A program made the position numbers and the translations under genes. A stretch of 17,334 nt of DNA from CAYXVU01 sp964468725. GTDB taxonomy: Bacteria > Acidobacteriota > Blastocatellia > UBA7656. The stretch spans positions 1-17,334 of the forward strand of contig CAYXVU010000124.1 in the NCBI GenBank assembly GCA_964468725.1. The letters are read 5' to 3'. Under the pieces are notes generated by a model, which searched no databases, was not told the DNA's origin, and worked only from the letters and a program-made list of their open reading frames with translations. Positions 7,841-14,534 of this stretch are shown here, one piece after another. Position 1 is the first letter of the stretch. Every line of letters begins with the position of its first letter.

Positions 7841-8839
7841 CTACCGACCATTGGCTTCTGACCACTGACTGCTGATGTCGGAGCGAAATTCCTGCCACTG
7901 GCCGGTGGCCGGATGATGAAAAGCGAGGCGCGACGCATGTAGATACAGTCGTTCGGGTTTCGGGAGGTGTTCGTCCACCGCGCTTTGCCCATGTAACTCG
8001 TCGCCGACAATGGCGTGCCCGATATGCGCGCAGTGGATTCGCAGTTGATTGGTGCGCCCGGTTACCGGTTCCAATTCCAACAGCGTCGTGAAATCATGGT
8101 GTTGCAATACAGTGAAGCGCGTCTCGGCCTCTCTGCCGCACGCCATTACGCGCCAACGCGGGCGTTGATCGGGGTCGCGGCCAATGGGGGCGCGGATGAT
8201 GCCTGCGTCTTGGGCTACGATGCCGTGTACCAGCGCCAGATAGCGTTTCTCGATCAGTCGCCGCTGCATGTGGCGCGTCAAAACGCTGAGTGCGCTTTGT
8301 GTTTTGGCGACGACCATCAGGCCAGATGTTGCTTTGTCAAGTCGGTGAACCAGTCCCGGTCGAATCCATGATTGCGGAGCAGCCGGGTGGGCATTGCCGT
8401 TGGCAGCCCCCTCTGCGAAGAGGTGACGGTTGAAATGATAGGCCAAAGCGTTAATCAGGGTGCCTTGTTTGACGGTGCGCGATGGATGAACAAGTAATCC
8501 TGCGGGCTTGATGACGACGATGACGTGCTCATCTTCGTGAAGAATATCGAGCGTCATCGGTTCGGGCGACATGGCCGAAGGGCCTAAGTCTTCGACGAAG
8601 ATTTCGACGCTTTCGCCAACTGACAGATGATGCCCGCCGAGCGCTGGGAGGCCATTGACCAAGCAGGCACCTTGATTGAGCAATCTGCCGATGCGGATGC
8701 GCGAAAGCCAGCCGAGCTGCGACCATAAGAATTCATCGAGTCGCTGATTCTCTTCTCTTTGGGTCGTCGAAAACCGATAGCGCGCGCCCTGCGCGTGCTC
8801 TATCGGAAGAGAAACTTCATTTGTGTGGTTAGCAGACAT
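7841..8839 (-). CDS. RluA/RluD-family 23S rRNA pseudouridine synthase
   Basis: Converts uridine to pseudouridine in RNA, most likely in 23S rRNA. The 332 residues show an N-terminal S4 RNA-binding domain (about 33-80, 'LDEFLWSQLGWLSRIRIGRLL' and 'VNG'). The catalytic domain follows, with 'VVIKPAGLLVHPS' (about 108-120) and the diagnostic 'HRLDKATSGLMVVAKT', whose Asp168 is the expected nucleophile. Later come 'ETRFTVL' and 'ELEPVTGRTNQLRIH'. Length and layout fit RluD-like enzymes, but RluC or another specificity cannot be excluded, so no symbol is given. The start is ATG 8839; no clear Shine-Dalgarno is seen, and the gene begins 20 bases after the propeller gene's stop, so translation may be coupled. 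The last codons run through a CTGACCACTGACTGCTGA-like repeat. Confidence 0.92.
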   Translation of the reverse strand: MSANHTNEVSLPIEHAQGARYRFSTTQREENQRLDEFLWSQLGWLSRIRIGRLLNQGACLVNGLPALGGHHLSVGESVEIFVEDLGPSAMSPEPMTLDILHEDEHVIVVIKPAGLLVHPSRTVKQGTLINALAYHFNRHLFAEGAANGNAHPAAPQSWIRPGLVHRLDKATSGLMVVAKTQSALSVLTRHMQRRLIEKRYLALVHGIVAQDAGIIRAPIGRDPDQRPRWRVMACGREAETRFTVLQHHDFTTLLELEPVTGRTNQLRIHCAHIGHAIVGDELHGQSAVDEHLPKPERLYLHASRLAFHHPATGQWQEFRSDISSQWSEANGR

Positions 8840-8859
8840 GAAGACTTGGCTGCCAGAGA

Positions 8860-11043
8860 TTAGTTTCGCGTGATGCGGATGACGCGCATGCTCTGATCAC
8901 GATGGACAACGCGGATGAGGGCGCTGGTGCCGACCGGCACCGCCTCTTGAAACGTCCGGCCATCACTGAGGCGGCCTTTCTGGACGATCAACTGCCCTCG
9001 TCTTTTGACCTTCGGCGCTTTGGTGAAAGTCAAACAGGTGAGCGAGCCCGGTGCAAAGACTTCGACGCGACTGACATTGTTGAAATCTTGCGCGTCAAGG
9101 TTGCTAAAGCCATTGCCCAGTATGCGTAAGGGATCACCAATCTCGACGCCGGTAATGACCGGCACATTGGGCAGATTTTCCGGCAGGTTCGGAATACGAA
9201 CTACTTGAATGGCATTGTCCGGCTGACCGAGCGCGATGTAGGCGAGTTGTCCCGACCCAGTCGGTGTGCAGGCAAGACCTCGCAGCTTTGGCCTGGAAGC
9301 GGGCGGCGGGTCAGAAACGATTTGGTCAATGCGCGCGTCAAGCACGCCCATGATTCCCCGCCCATCGTTGGTGAACGCAATGCCTAGGCCCGTCGAACAG
9401 GCGGCTAGAGCGAAGGGGCCGCCGCCGCCGCCGCCTGCGCCCAGCGTCGTACCAGTTGCCGCATCGCGCACTAGCGCCCCCATCGGCGCGGGGATGCCAC
9501 TGGCACCCGCACTGCCAGCCGGTGTGCCGCTGCTTGCTTGATCGCTGATCGTGCGAATGATCGTATCGTTACAGGTATCAATCTCCAACAGATGATCGAC
9601 CGCAGCCGAAGGGGCAGGCTCATGAACCAGCGCATTTGGATCGCGCATGGTTACGTACAGATTCGCATTGACGGGAGAGACGATTGCTGTCCATGGAGCA
9701 GCTAATCGTTCGGGGTGCGATTGCGGCGTGACGCCGACCGCGGCTGGTGCAAGGTTAGTGATTGTTTTGATGACCTGATCGGTTTTGGTATCGATCACAG
9801 AGAGCGTGCTATCGCCATAGTTGCAAACGTAGAGCTTTGCGCCATCAAGCGATAAGGCGCACCCGACCGGCTCAACGCCGACCGGAATGCTGCGCGTGCG
9901 TTCATTGGTGGTGGTGTTGATGACATCAACAAGGTTTGCGCCGCCGCACGGCACATAGAGTTTCGAACCGTCCGGTAGGATGGCAGGAAAACCCGGCCCT
10001 TTGCTGACATTGATCTGTGCCGATGCGACAAATCCGCTTCCGGCCTGCTTAGTCAAGACGGCGACGCGACCTGCGCCAACGGTCGCGTAGTCAATGGGAA
10101 ACTCGCGCGAAGGAATGGTGTTCGACCCGAAGAGTGTCACATAAGCGCGCGCACCGTCAGGGCGTAAGACGACGCCGAAAGGGCCGTCCGCCGCGCCGCC
10201 CGTACCGTCACCAATCGCCAGGTTGGTAAAGGTGTTGTTGGTTTTGTTAATGATCGTCAGATTGTCCGAAACGTAATTGGCGACAATGACATCAGGGCCG
10301 CTTTCGGTGGTTGCGACTCCCCAAGGCTCGATGGCTTGCGGATCGCTGATGGTGGCTGTAACGGCAAGCGCGTCGGCGGGGTCGTTTTCGACTGTGGCGC
10401 GAATCAAAAAGCTGCCTGGAACGCATTGACCGGAACCAAGATTGTCTCGCAAAACCCGCCAGCTTTCGCCGCCATCGAGTGAGAAGAAGGATTGTGAGCC
10501 GGGCGGATTGGCTGTGCCGCCGTTATCAAAAAGCGAAGGGAAGCGCGCATTGCCGAAGATGTCAATCGCGCCAACCACGAAGCTGCCTTCTGTGATGCGG
10601 AGCGGAGAGATCAGATTGAACTTCAAAAAGGGGTCAAGCCCGCGCACCCGACCAATAAAAGAAGCAGCTGGCAATTGCCCATTTGCAGGACCATCATTTT
10701 CGGGGTCGAGATAAATGACGATGCGAAAGAGCAGATCAGGGTTGACCAGATTGCCTGACCGATTGAAAGCGATAGTGATCGAACGCAAGGTTGCTGGATA
10801 GGTCGGCGGTTGGAGGCGATTGACCCAACCAAATCCCGGCGGCACAGGGTTTTCCATAACAGTGCCGAGCGAACAGGAGGGGCGATTGTTATCAATCACC
10901 AACTCGGTAAGCTGCCCGGCAGGAGAGAGACGCTGCGCGGTTGCGAGGGCGGCAATCGGGTGCGCAGGTTGTAAAGCCATGAGTGCGGCGGCGAACAGCG
11001 TCAAAAAAATGGGAAAGCGAGGAGAGCAATTGTCTGGCTTCAT
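8860..11043 (-). CDS. secreted YVTN-type beta-propeller protein
   Basis: A 727-residue exported protein. ATG 11043 is chosen because AGGA (11050-11053) lies six bases upstream and a signal peptide follows directly ('FPIFLTLFAAALMAL', then 'AALA'). An upstream in-frame start at 11082 would bury that signal. Residues about 37-220 form an unassigned beta-rich domain ('FGWVNRLQPPTYPATLRSITI', 'FFSLDGGESWRVLRDNLGSG'). Residues about 225-620 carry propeller repeats ('GVVLRPDGARAYVTL', 'GCALSLDGAKLYVCNYGDST', 'LSVIDTKTDQVIKTI'). This is the YVTN/lactonase-like style, without evidence for lactonase activity. A C-terminal IPT-like segment ('VPVITGVEIGDPLRILGNGFS') and a basic tail follow. A role in surface binding or extracellular scaffolding is inferred only. 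A GCC repeat encodes a Gly run in the middle. rluD-like follows after 20 bases. Confidence 0.82.
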   Translation of the reverse strand: MKPDNCSPRFPIFLTLFAAALMALQPAHPIAALATAQRLSPAGQLTELVIDNNRPSCSLGTVMENPVPPGFGWVNRLQPPTYPATLRSITIAFNRSGNLVNPDLLFRIVIYLDPENDGPANGQLPAASFIGRVRGLDPFLKFNLISPLRITEGSFVVGAIDIFGNARFPSLFDNGGTANPPGSQSFFSLDGGESWRVLRDNLGSGQCVPGSFLIRATVENDPADALAVTATISDPQAIEPWGVATTESGPDVIVANYVSDNLTIINKTNNTFTNLAIGDGTGGAADGPFGVVLRPDGARAYVTLFGSNTIPSREFPIDYATVGAGRVAVLTKQAGSGFVASAQINVSKGPGFPAILPDGSKLYVPCGGANLVDVINTTTNERTRSIPVGVEPVGCALSLDGAKLYVCNYGDSTLSVIDTKTDQVIKTITNLAPAAVGVTPQSHPERLAAPWTAIVSPVNANLYVTMRDPNALVHEPAPSAAVDHLLEIDTCNDTIIRTISDQASSGTPAGSAGASGIPAPMGALVRDAATGTTLGAGGGGGGPFALAACSTGLGIAFTNDGRGIMGVLDARIDQIVSDPPPASRPKLRGLACTPTGSGQLAYIALGQPDNAIQVVRIPNLPENLPNVPVITGVEIGDPLRILGNGFSNLDAQDFNNVSRVEVFAPGSLTCLTFTKAPKVKRRGQLIVQKGRLSDGRTFQEAVPVGTSALIRVVHRDQSMRVIRITRN
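9418..9435. repeat. (GCC)6 trinucleotide repeat
   Basis: Six uninterrupted GCC units on the plus strand read as GGC on the coding strand and give a Gly run in 'GAGGGGGGPFAL' of the secreted propeller protein. A triplet repeat like this can change length by slippage without breaking the frame. Confidence 0.85.
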
Positions 11044-11151
11044 AATTCTTCCTTGACGGTTATGCCTAACGAATATGGGCACACCCTAACACGAACAGAT
11101 CAATTCCGAAACGTTGGTCTTTAGCTTTAACCTTCAGGGGTTCGAGACGTG

Positions 11152-11179
11152 ATTATAGCAACAATTTATTTGAACGAAA
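11152..11179 (-). promoter_or_regulatory. extended -10 promoter candidate for the secreted propeller gene
   Basis: On the minus strand, TGCTATAAT has a perfect -10 box (11152-11157) preceded by the TGn extension. A poor -35 (TTTCGT, 11174-11179) lies 16 bases further upstream, in AT-rich sequence. Transcription from it would give a leader of roughly 100 bases before ATG 11043. Confidence 0.45.
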
Positions 11180-11262
11180 GGGCAGGGGCTTATCTGGCAA
11201 AGGGCAGTTGGCCATTCATTATTTTCAGGACTAGGAGGGGTTTCAAGGACAACTGCGCCTGA

Positions 11263-11390
11263 CAGACGCTTTGGGCTTTACAACCCTGAGCGTCTGCCCA
11301 GCACTGCTGCCAGCCTACCGCTTCCTCCAACCCGTCGCCGTTGACTCACTCGGGTGACGGCGGGTCTTTGTCGGCGGCAGGCTGACAAAG
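11263..11390. repeat. cluster of three inverted repeats
   Basis: Three stems follow one another. CAGACGCT (11263-11270) pairs with AGCGTCTG (11289-11296). ACCCG-TCG-CCGT (11330-11341) pairs with ACGGCGGGT (11357-11365) with a three-base bulge. CTTTGTC (11366-11372) pairs with GACAAAG (11384-11390) around an 11-base loop. The last stem begins ten bases past the stop codon of the minus-strand gene ending at 11400 and could end its transcript, although no T-run follows. The whole cluster could also be a dispersed hairpin repeat. Confidence 0.5.
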
Positions 11391-11399
11391 GGTTCGCCT

Positions 11400-11768
11400 T
11401 CAAACGAGTTGGTATGTTTCAAAGGCGATTTGGAGAATGCGATCGAGCAAGAGGTCTGGCGGCAACTCGTTTTTGTTGTCGTTGAGGACCAACATGACGA
11501 GCGCAAAATCTTCCGGGTCGCGTTGCTGCCATTTGAGCAACCGCTCCCGCAAGCCTGCTTCATCGCGCAGATCCATTTCATCAGTGGAGGTCTCGCCTTC
11601 GCTTACCCAGTTATGGGCGCGTTGCGAAGGATAGGAGAATGGCAGCAACTTGCCGTAGCCGTCATCTTTTCGGGCATAGGTCCAAGTCTCTGCCATCGGA
11701 AGATGCGCGCTCTCGCAGATTTTGTTACCAAGATTTTCGTTGTAATCAGAGTTTTCTGATATACTCAT
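11400..11768 (-). CDS. hypothetical 122-aa protein
   Basis: I do not recognise this family. The start is ATG 11768 with GGAG (11774-11777) five bases upstream; a TTG 18 bases further upstream is less likely. The protein is acidic, soluble-looking and has no signal peptide or membrane segment. The N-terminus is polar ('MSISENSDYNENLGNK'). The middle has 'AETWTYARKDDGYGKLLPF', and the C-terminal half is predicted helical ('LRERLLKWQQRDPEDFALVMLVL', 'LPPDLLLDRILQIAFETYQLV'). The good ribosome binding site and protein-like residue pattern support a real gene. It is on the same strand as the TPR gene upstream, but a hairpin at 11847-11879 lies between them. Confidence 0.65.
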   Translation of the reverse strand: MSISENSDYNENLGNKICESAHLPMAETWTYARKDDGYGKLLPFSYPSQRAHNWVSEGETSTDEMDLRDEAGLRERLLKWQQRDPEDFALVMLVLNDNKNELPPDLLLDRILQIAFETYQLV

Positions 11769-11846
11769 GGCCGCTCCGAAGCGCAAAAGCGATTACAGAC
11801 ACACAAATATCTACACGCTAATGCGCGGGTTGCATCAAACTAGACA

Positions 11847-11879
11847 ATTCTGGAGGATTGAACTCTTATCATCCAGAAT
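11847..11879 (-). terminator. hairpin downstream of the TPR gene
   Basis: ATTCTGGAGGAT (11847-11858) and ATCATCCAGAAT (11868-11879) form a 12-bp stem with one mismatch around a nine-base loop. The hairpin begins 17 bases past the stop of the minus-strand TPR gene. It is followed on that strand by TGTCTAGTTTG, which is only weakly T-rich. It probably ends or attenuates the TPR transcript before the small gene starting at 11768. Confidence 0.5.
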
Positions 11880-11896
11880 GAGTCGTTATTTCAGAA

Positions 11897-12943
11897 TCAG
11901 AGTTGGAATTGCATCGGTGGGGCGCGCGGTTGCAACGTCTCTCCCAACCGGTCGAGGATGCGAGGACGAAAAGGGATTTGCCCAGTCGCTGTCCGCGTAA
12001 CGAGGAGGATTAAGTTCTCTTTCGAGATGGACAAGCGATTGTGAAGAAAGGATAAAGACTTGCGATTGGCTTTTGGCTGTTGATGGCTCTCCGTATCAAC
12101 TGCCTGCACGCGAGTCAATGCTATTTGCGAAGGGGTTGCGGATTGGCGCTTAGCAGCCAATTCCTCACGCGTTTCCAGCCATTCGGGATAGGCGACCAGA
12201 TGAGGAAATTGCAACGCGACGCTAAGTGATGCCTCCGCCTCCGCCACTCGCCCTAATTCTCCCAACTCAACGGCTAGCGAGTTGTAATAAGAATAATGGT
12301 AGTAAGGATAAAGGCTGGCGACGAGTCGAACTGTAGGCGAGAGCTGTTGTAGGCCGGTTAGGGCTCCTTGATGATCTCCTAAAACACTTTTGGTGACGGA
12401 TATTTCCCAATGCGCATGCAACAGCGCAAGCAGATCAGTCGAGTTTTGTCCTTGTGCCAAGCGCAAGGATTCGACGCACATCCTCAGGGACTCATCAACT
12501 TTGCCTTGCGCTCGCTCAATAAACCCCAGCGTTTGCAGCGCTCGCGCCTGATAGGCCGACGGCGTATTCAAAGTGCCTATAACCGATTCGAGCAACCGTC
12601 TCGCTTCCGTTGCCCTGCCCAGGCGATTGAGATAAATCGCCTGATAATACTGGCCTACCTTTTGCGCCTGACGAATGGGCAGGTTGAGCAACGCTTGGCT
12701 CGCAACGTCCAGCAAGTCTGCATTACGCAAGACCATTCCGTGTTCGGCAACACGAATCAGTTGGTTGGCTAGAAGAGAGAATGCTTGGCGTGAATTCGAA
12801 AGACGAGAATAGCGAGCCAGAAGGTTCAAAATGGCTTGTTGAGACAATCCGACTGAATTGGCTAATTGTGCAGAGCCAATAACCTCATTCAAGGAGAATG
12901 ATGAAATGAGAAAACGATTGGTATTTTGTGCGGTGATTTGCAT
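11897..12943 (-). CDS. tetratricopeptide-repeat protein
   Basis: A 348-residue all-helical protein if started at ATG 12943. TPR-like helix pairs fill the middle: 'AQKVGQYYQAIYLNRLGRATEARRL', 'AYQARALQTLGFIERAQGKVDESL', 'LLALLHAHWEISVTKSVLGDHQGAL' and 'YYNSLAVELGELGRVAEAEASL'. TPRs bind peptides or partner proteins. No kinase, HTH or enzymatic domain is recognised. The last 70 residues are basic and Gln/Arg-rich ('HQQPKANRKSLSFLHNRLSI'). No signal peptide is seen, so it is probably cytoplasmic. The start is uncertain: the ribosome binding site at 12943 is weak and the start region overlaps the divergent small-peptide gene by 38 bases, but no downstream start has a better site. The DNA here is visibly more AT-rich than in neighbouring genes. 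Confidence 0.75.
   Translation of the reverse strand: MQITAQNTNRFLISSFSLNEVIGSAQLANSVGLSQQAILNLLARYSRLSNSRQAFSLLANQLIRVAEHGMVLRNADLLDVASQALLNLPIRQAQKVGQYYQAIYLNRLGRATEARRLLESVIGTLNTPSAYQARALQTLGFIERAQGKVDESLRMCVESLRLAQGQNSTDLLALLHAHWEISVTKSVLGDHQGALTGLQQLSPTVRLVASLYPYYHYSYYNSLAVELGELGRVAEAEASLSVALQFPHLVAYPEWLETREELAAKRQSATPSQIALTRVQAVDTESHQQPKANRKSLSFLHNRLSISKENLILLVTRTATGQIPFRPRILDRLGETLQPRAPPMQFQL
12891..12908 (+). promoter_or_regulatory. ribosome binding site and start of the small secreted protein
   Basis: AAGGAG at 12891-12896 precedes ATG 12906 by nine bases. Two other ATGs (12898 and 12901) are in other frames. An earlier in-frame ATG (12858) would place a polar stretch before the signal peptide. 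The site lies inside the 5' end of the divergent TPR gene, so initiation of the two genes could interfere. Confidence 0.7.
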
Positions 12944-13244
12944 CCTGGCTTTTCCGCTCGTGTTTTCGCCTTCTCTATACAGATTGCAACGCCCTTCCCT
13001 CGCTTCTGCCACCATGGCGATAGCGGGTCACACTTCGCCCGCTGGCCGATGGTGCGAGTGCGAGTACGCGGGCGGTGTTTGCTCCGGTTACGGACTGACC
13101 CTCCAACCTGGAGATCATACTGATATATCTGTCAGTCAAAGTGAATCTCCCAGTGACCTGAATCAAAGAGGGGATGTTGATTCGGGCGTCGGATTGATGG
13201 TCTTCTTGTTGGCTATTATTGTGGGAATCCGAATGCACGGATAA
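12906..13244 (+). CDS. small secreted or membrane-anchored Cys-motif peptide (112 aa)
   Basis: I do not recognise a named family. The N-terminus is a clear signal peptide ('MRKRLVFCAVICILAFPLVF'). The outside part holds a compact Cys motif at residues 49-59 ('WCECEYAGGVC', C-x-C-x6-C), followed by a polar Ser/Asp-rich region ('DHTDISVSQSESPSDLNQ'). Residues about 95-109 are hydrophobic ('VGLMVFLLAIIVGIR') and end with M-H-G, so the protein could stay anchored at its C-terminus. Start and ribosome binding site are good. It is encoded divergently from the TPR gene, with overlapping 5' ends. A small extracellular peptide beside a TPR protein could mean a partner pair, but this is speculation. 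No protease, transporter or maturase gene lies next to it. Confidence 0.7.
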   Translation: MRKRLVFCAVICILAFPLVFSPSLYRLQRPSLASATMAIAGHTSPAGRWCECEYAGGVCSGYGLTLQPGDHTDISVSQSESPSDLNQRGDVDSGVGLMVFLLAIIVGIRMHG

Positions 13245-13607
13245 GCCGAAACGACATCCGATTCCGCAAAAACTTACTGCTTACGAACTTCCGCCGATTG
13301 AGCGTGGCGACATAATATCTTTTTGTCGTTCAAACAGGCAGCATTCTACTACGCTTACTTGGAAATTGCATCACAAAACTGAACTCGAACTCAGCTTGGC
13401 GACAACCCGCCGCCAGCCTGCTCTTTCTTCTGCCAACGAGCAAAGGCCACGCCGCTTGCGTAAGTAAAGTAGAGTTGGGGCCTCTTCGGCTAATAGCCGC
13501 GCCTTCGCCTTCGTCTCATCTCTATGGCGTTGATTCAATCTCCATTCGACTTGCACAGCCGCGCAGCTTGCGATAGAACCTTGATTTCGGTTTGAGAGGT
13601 GAGCAAA
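13245..13607. other. intergenic stretch of 363 bases
   Basis: No convincing gene is seen. An open frame across 13219-13467 is basic and low in hydrophobic residues, lacks a good ribosome binding site and overlaps the previous gene out of frame. The right end holds a promoter candidate and the SDR ribosome binding site. The stretch is mixed in composition and shows no strong hairpin with a T-run. Confidence 0.6.
13551..13579 (+). promoter_or_regulatory. sigma70-like promoter candidate for the SDR gene
   Basis: TTGCAC (13551-13556) and TAGAAC (13574-13579) are separated by exactly 17 bases. Transcription would start about 20 bases before the GTG at 13608, leaving just enough room for the GAGAGGTGA ribosome binding site. 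Both boxes match the consensus at four of six positions. Confidence 0.4.
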
Positions 13608-14414
13608 GTGCCAGACAAAGCCTCTTTTGATTTCAATCTCCAAGACGACACGCTCGCTGGCCGTACAGTATTAGTTGCCGGTGGCACAGGCGGGTTGGGC
13701 AGCGCTACCGTTGCCCGCCTTGCCCGCGAAGGCGCGCGCATCGTCGTCGGCTATCGTCACAACAACAATCGGGCTGAAGCCTTCAAACAGGCTCTTGAAG
13801 CCCGTTACAATGCAGAGGTTCACCTGATTGCGGGCGATATTGCCGATCCGACCACACGCGCGCGCTACATCGAAACGGCAGATCGCATTGGCGAGGGCAT
13901 CTATGGATTGGTCTGCTTCACGGGCGACCCGGCGCGCGTGAAATTCGATGACGCGCGTGCCGAAGACTTGCAGTCCTCATGGCAGGAAAACTATGTTGCG
14001 CCAGTTTTGCTCGCCCGCGAAGCCGCACACCGAATGCAGCAACGCCAACTGGCCGGTGCAATCGTCTTGCTCTCAACTATGCAAGCCGTAGCCGTTTTCG
14101 AATCGAGCATTAACTATGCCGCTCCGAAAACGGCTCTGATCCAGGCGGCGCGGATCATGGCCAAGCAGTGGGGCGGCCCCGGTGGAGTGCGCGTCAATGT
14201 CGTTGCGCCGGGCGTCAACCGCGCAGGCATGGCGCTCTCGTCTATCGAATCCGGCAAATATGATTTCTTTATCGAGCAGGGTATCATTCCCCGCTTCGGG
14301 CGTTCGGAAGATATTGCACGCGTCGTGCGCTTGTTGTTGGAGCCTGACAACTACATAACTGGCCAAGTCATCACTGTTGATGGCGGCCTGACGCTCAGGC
14401 GTGATCGCGGGTAA
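13608..14414 (+). CDS. short-chain dehydrogenase/reductase (SDR), FabG-like
   Basis: A 268-residue NAD(P)-dependent oxidoreductase of the classical SDR type; the substrate is unknown. The nucleotide-binding loop is 'AGGTGGLGSA' (Gly-rich, residues 25-31). The active site has Ser156 ('LLSTMQ'), Tyr170 and Lys174 ('NYAAPK', the YxxxK motif). These are followed by 'RVNVVAPGVNRAGM' and the typical C-terminal 'ITGQVITVDGGL'. The usual NNAG motif after strand 4 is replaced by 'VCFTGD', so the protein is somewhat divergent. The start is GTG 13608, preceded by AGGTGA with a five-base spacer; GTG 13599 lies inside that ribosome binding site and is less likely. It has no signal peptide, so it is cytoplasmic. 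The M28 peptidase gene follows after 120 bases. Confidence 0.88.
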   Translation: MPDKASFDFNLQDDTLAGRTVLVAGGTGGLGSATVARLAREGARIVVGYRHNNNRAEAFKQALEARYNAEVHLIAGDIADPTTRARYIETADRIGEGIYGLVCFTGDPARVKFDDARAEDLQSSWQENYVAPVLLAREAAHRMQQRQLAGAIVLLSTMQAVAVFESSINYAAPKTALIQAARIMAKQWGGPGGVRVNVVAPGVNRAGMALSSIESGKYDFFIEQGIIPRFGRSEDIARVVRLLLEPDNYITGQVITVDGGLTLRRDRG

Positions 14415-14463
14415 GTGCCGCCGATGCCCCCTGAGATGAAGAAGGGTGGCTGTCAGGTACGAA

Positions 14464-14483
14464 ACCGTTCAACCGGCAACGGT
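14464..14483. other. small inverted repeat in the SDR-M28 spacer
   Basis: ACCGTT (14464-14469) and AACGGT (14478-14483) form a perfect 6-bp stem with an eight-base loop. Further out, GGTAC (14456-14460) can pair with GTACC (14514-14518), which directly abuts the GGAGG ribosome binding site of the M28 gene. It might weakly attenuate or shield translation, but the stems are short. Confidence 0.3.
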
Positions 14484-14534
14484 CAACGAAATAGGTTACC
14501 TTTCACTTCTGTTGTACCGGAGGCGAATCATCGA

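Larger units (their letters stand above)
11044..11399. other. intergenic stretch of 356 bases with promoter candidate and inverted repeats
   Basis: I see no convincing coding sequence here. The left half is the leader and promoter of the secreted propeller gene. The right half (11263-11390) is packed with inverted repeats, annotated separately. A minus-strand open frame across 11315-11581 is judged to be a shadow of the small protein gene beginning at 11768. Confidence 0.6.

Noticed and set aside
8860..11043. Lactonase (PGL-type) function for the secreted propeller
   Set aside because: The repeats are YVTN-like, but I cannot identify lactonase active-site residues. The extra N- and C-terminal domains fit a structural or binding protein better.
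11409..11759. 116-codon plus-strand frame opposite the 122-aa hypothetical protein
   Set aside because: The minus strand has the better ribosome binding site and a more protein-like sequence, although neither has a known homologue, so some doubt remains.
12410..12772. 120-codon plus-strand frame opposite the TPR gene
   Set aside because: The minus strand shows clear TPR helix periodicity; the plus-strand product is Arg/Gln-rich.
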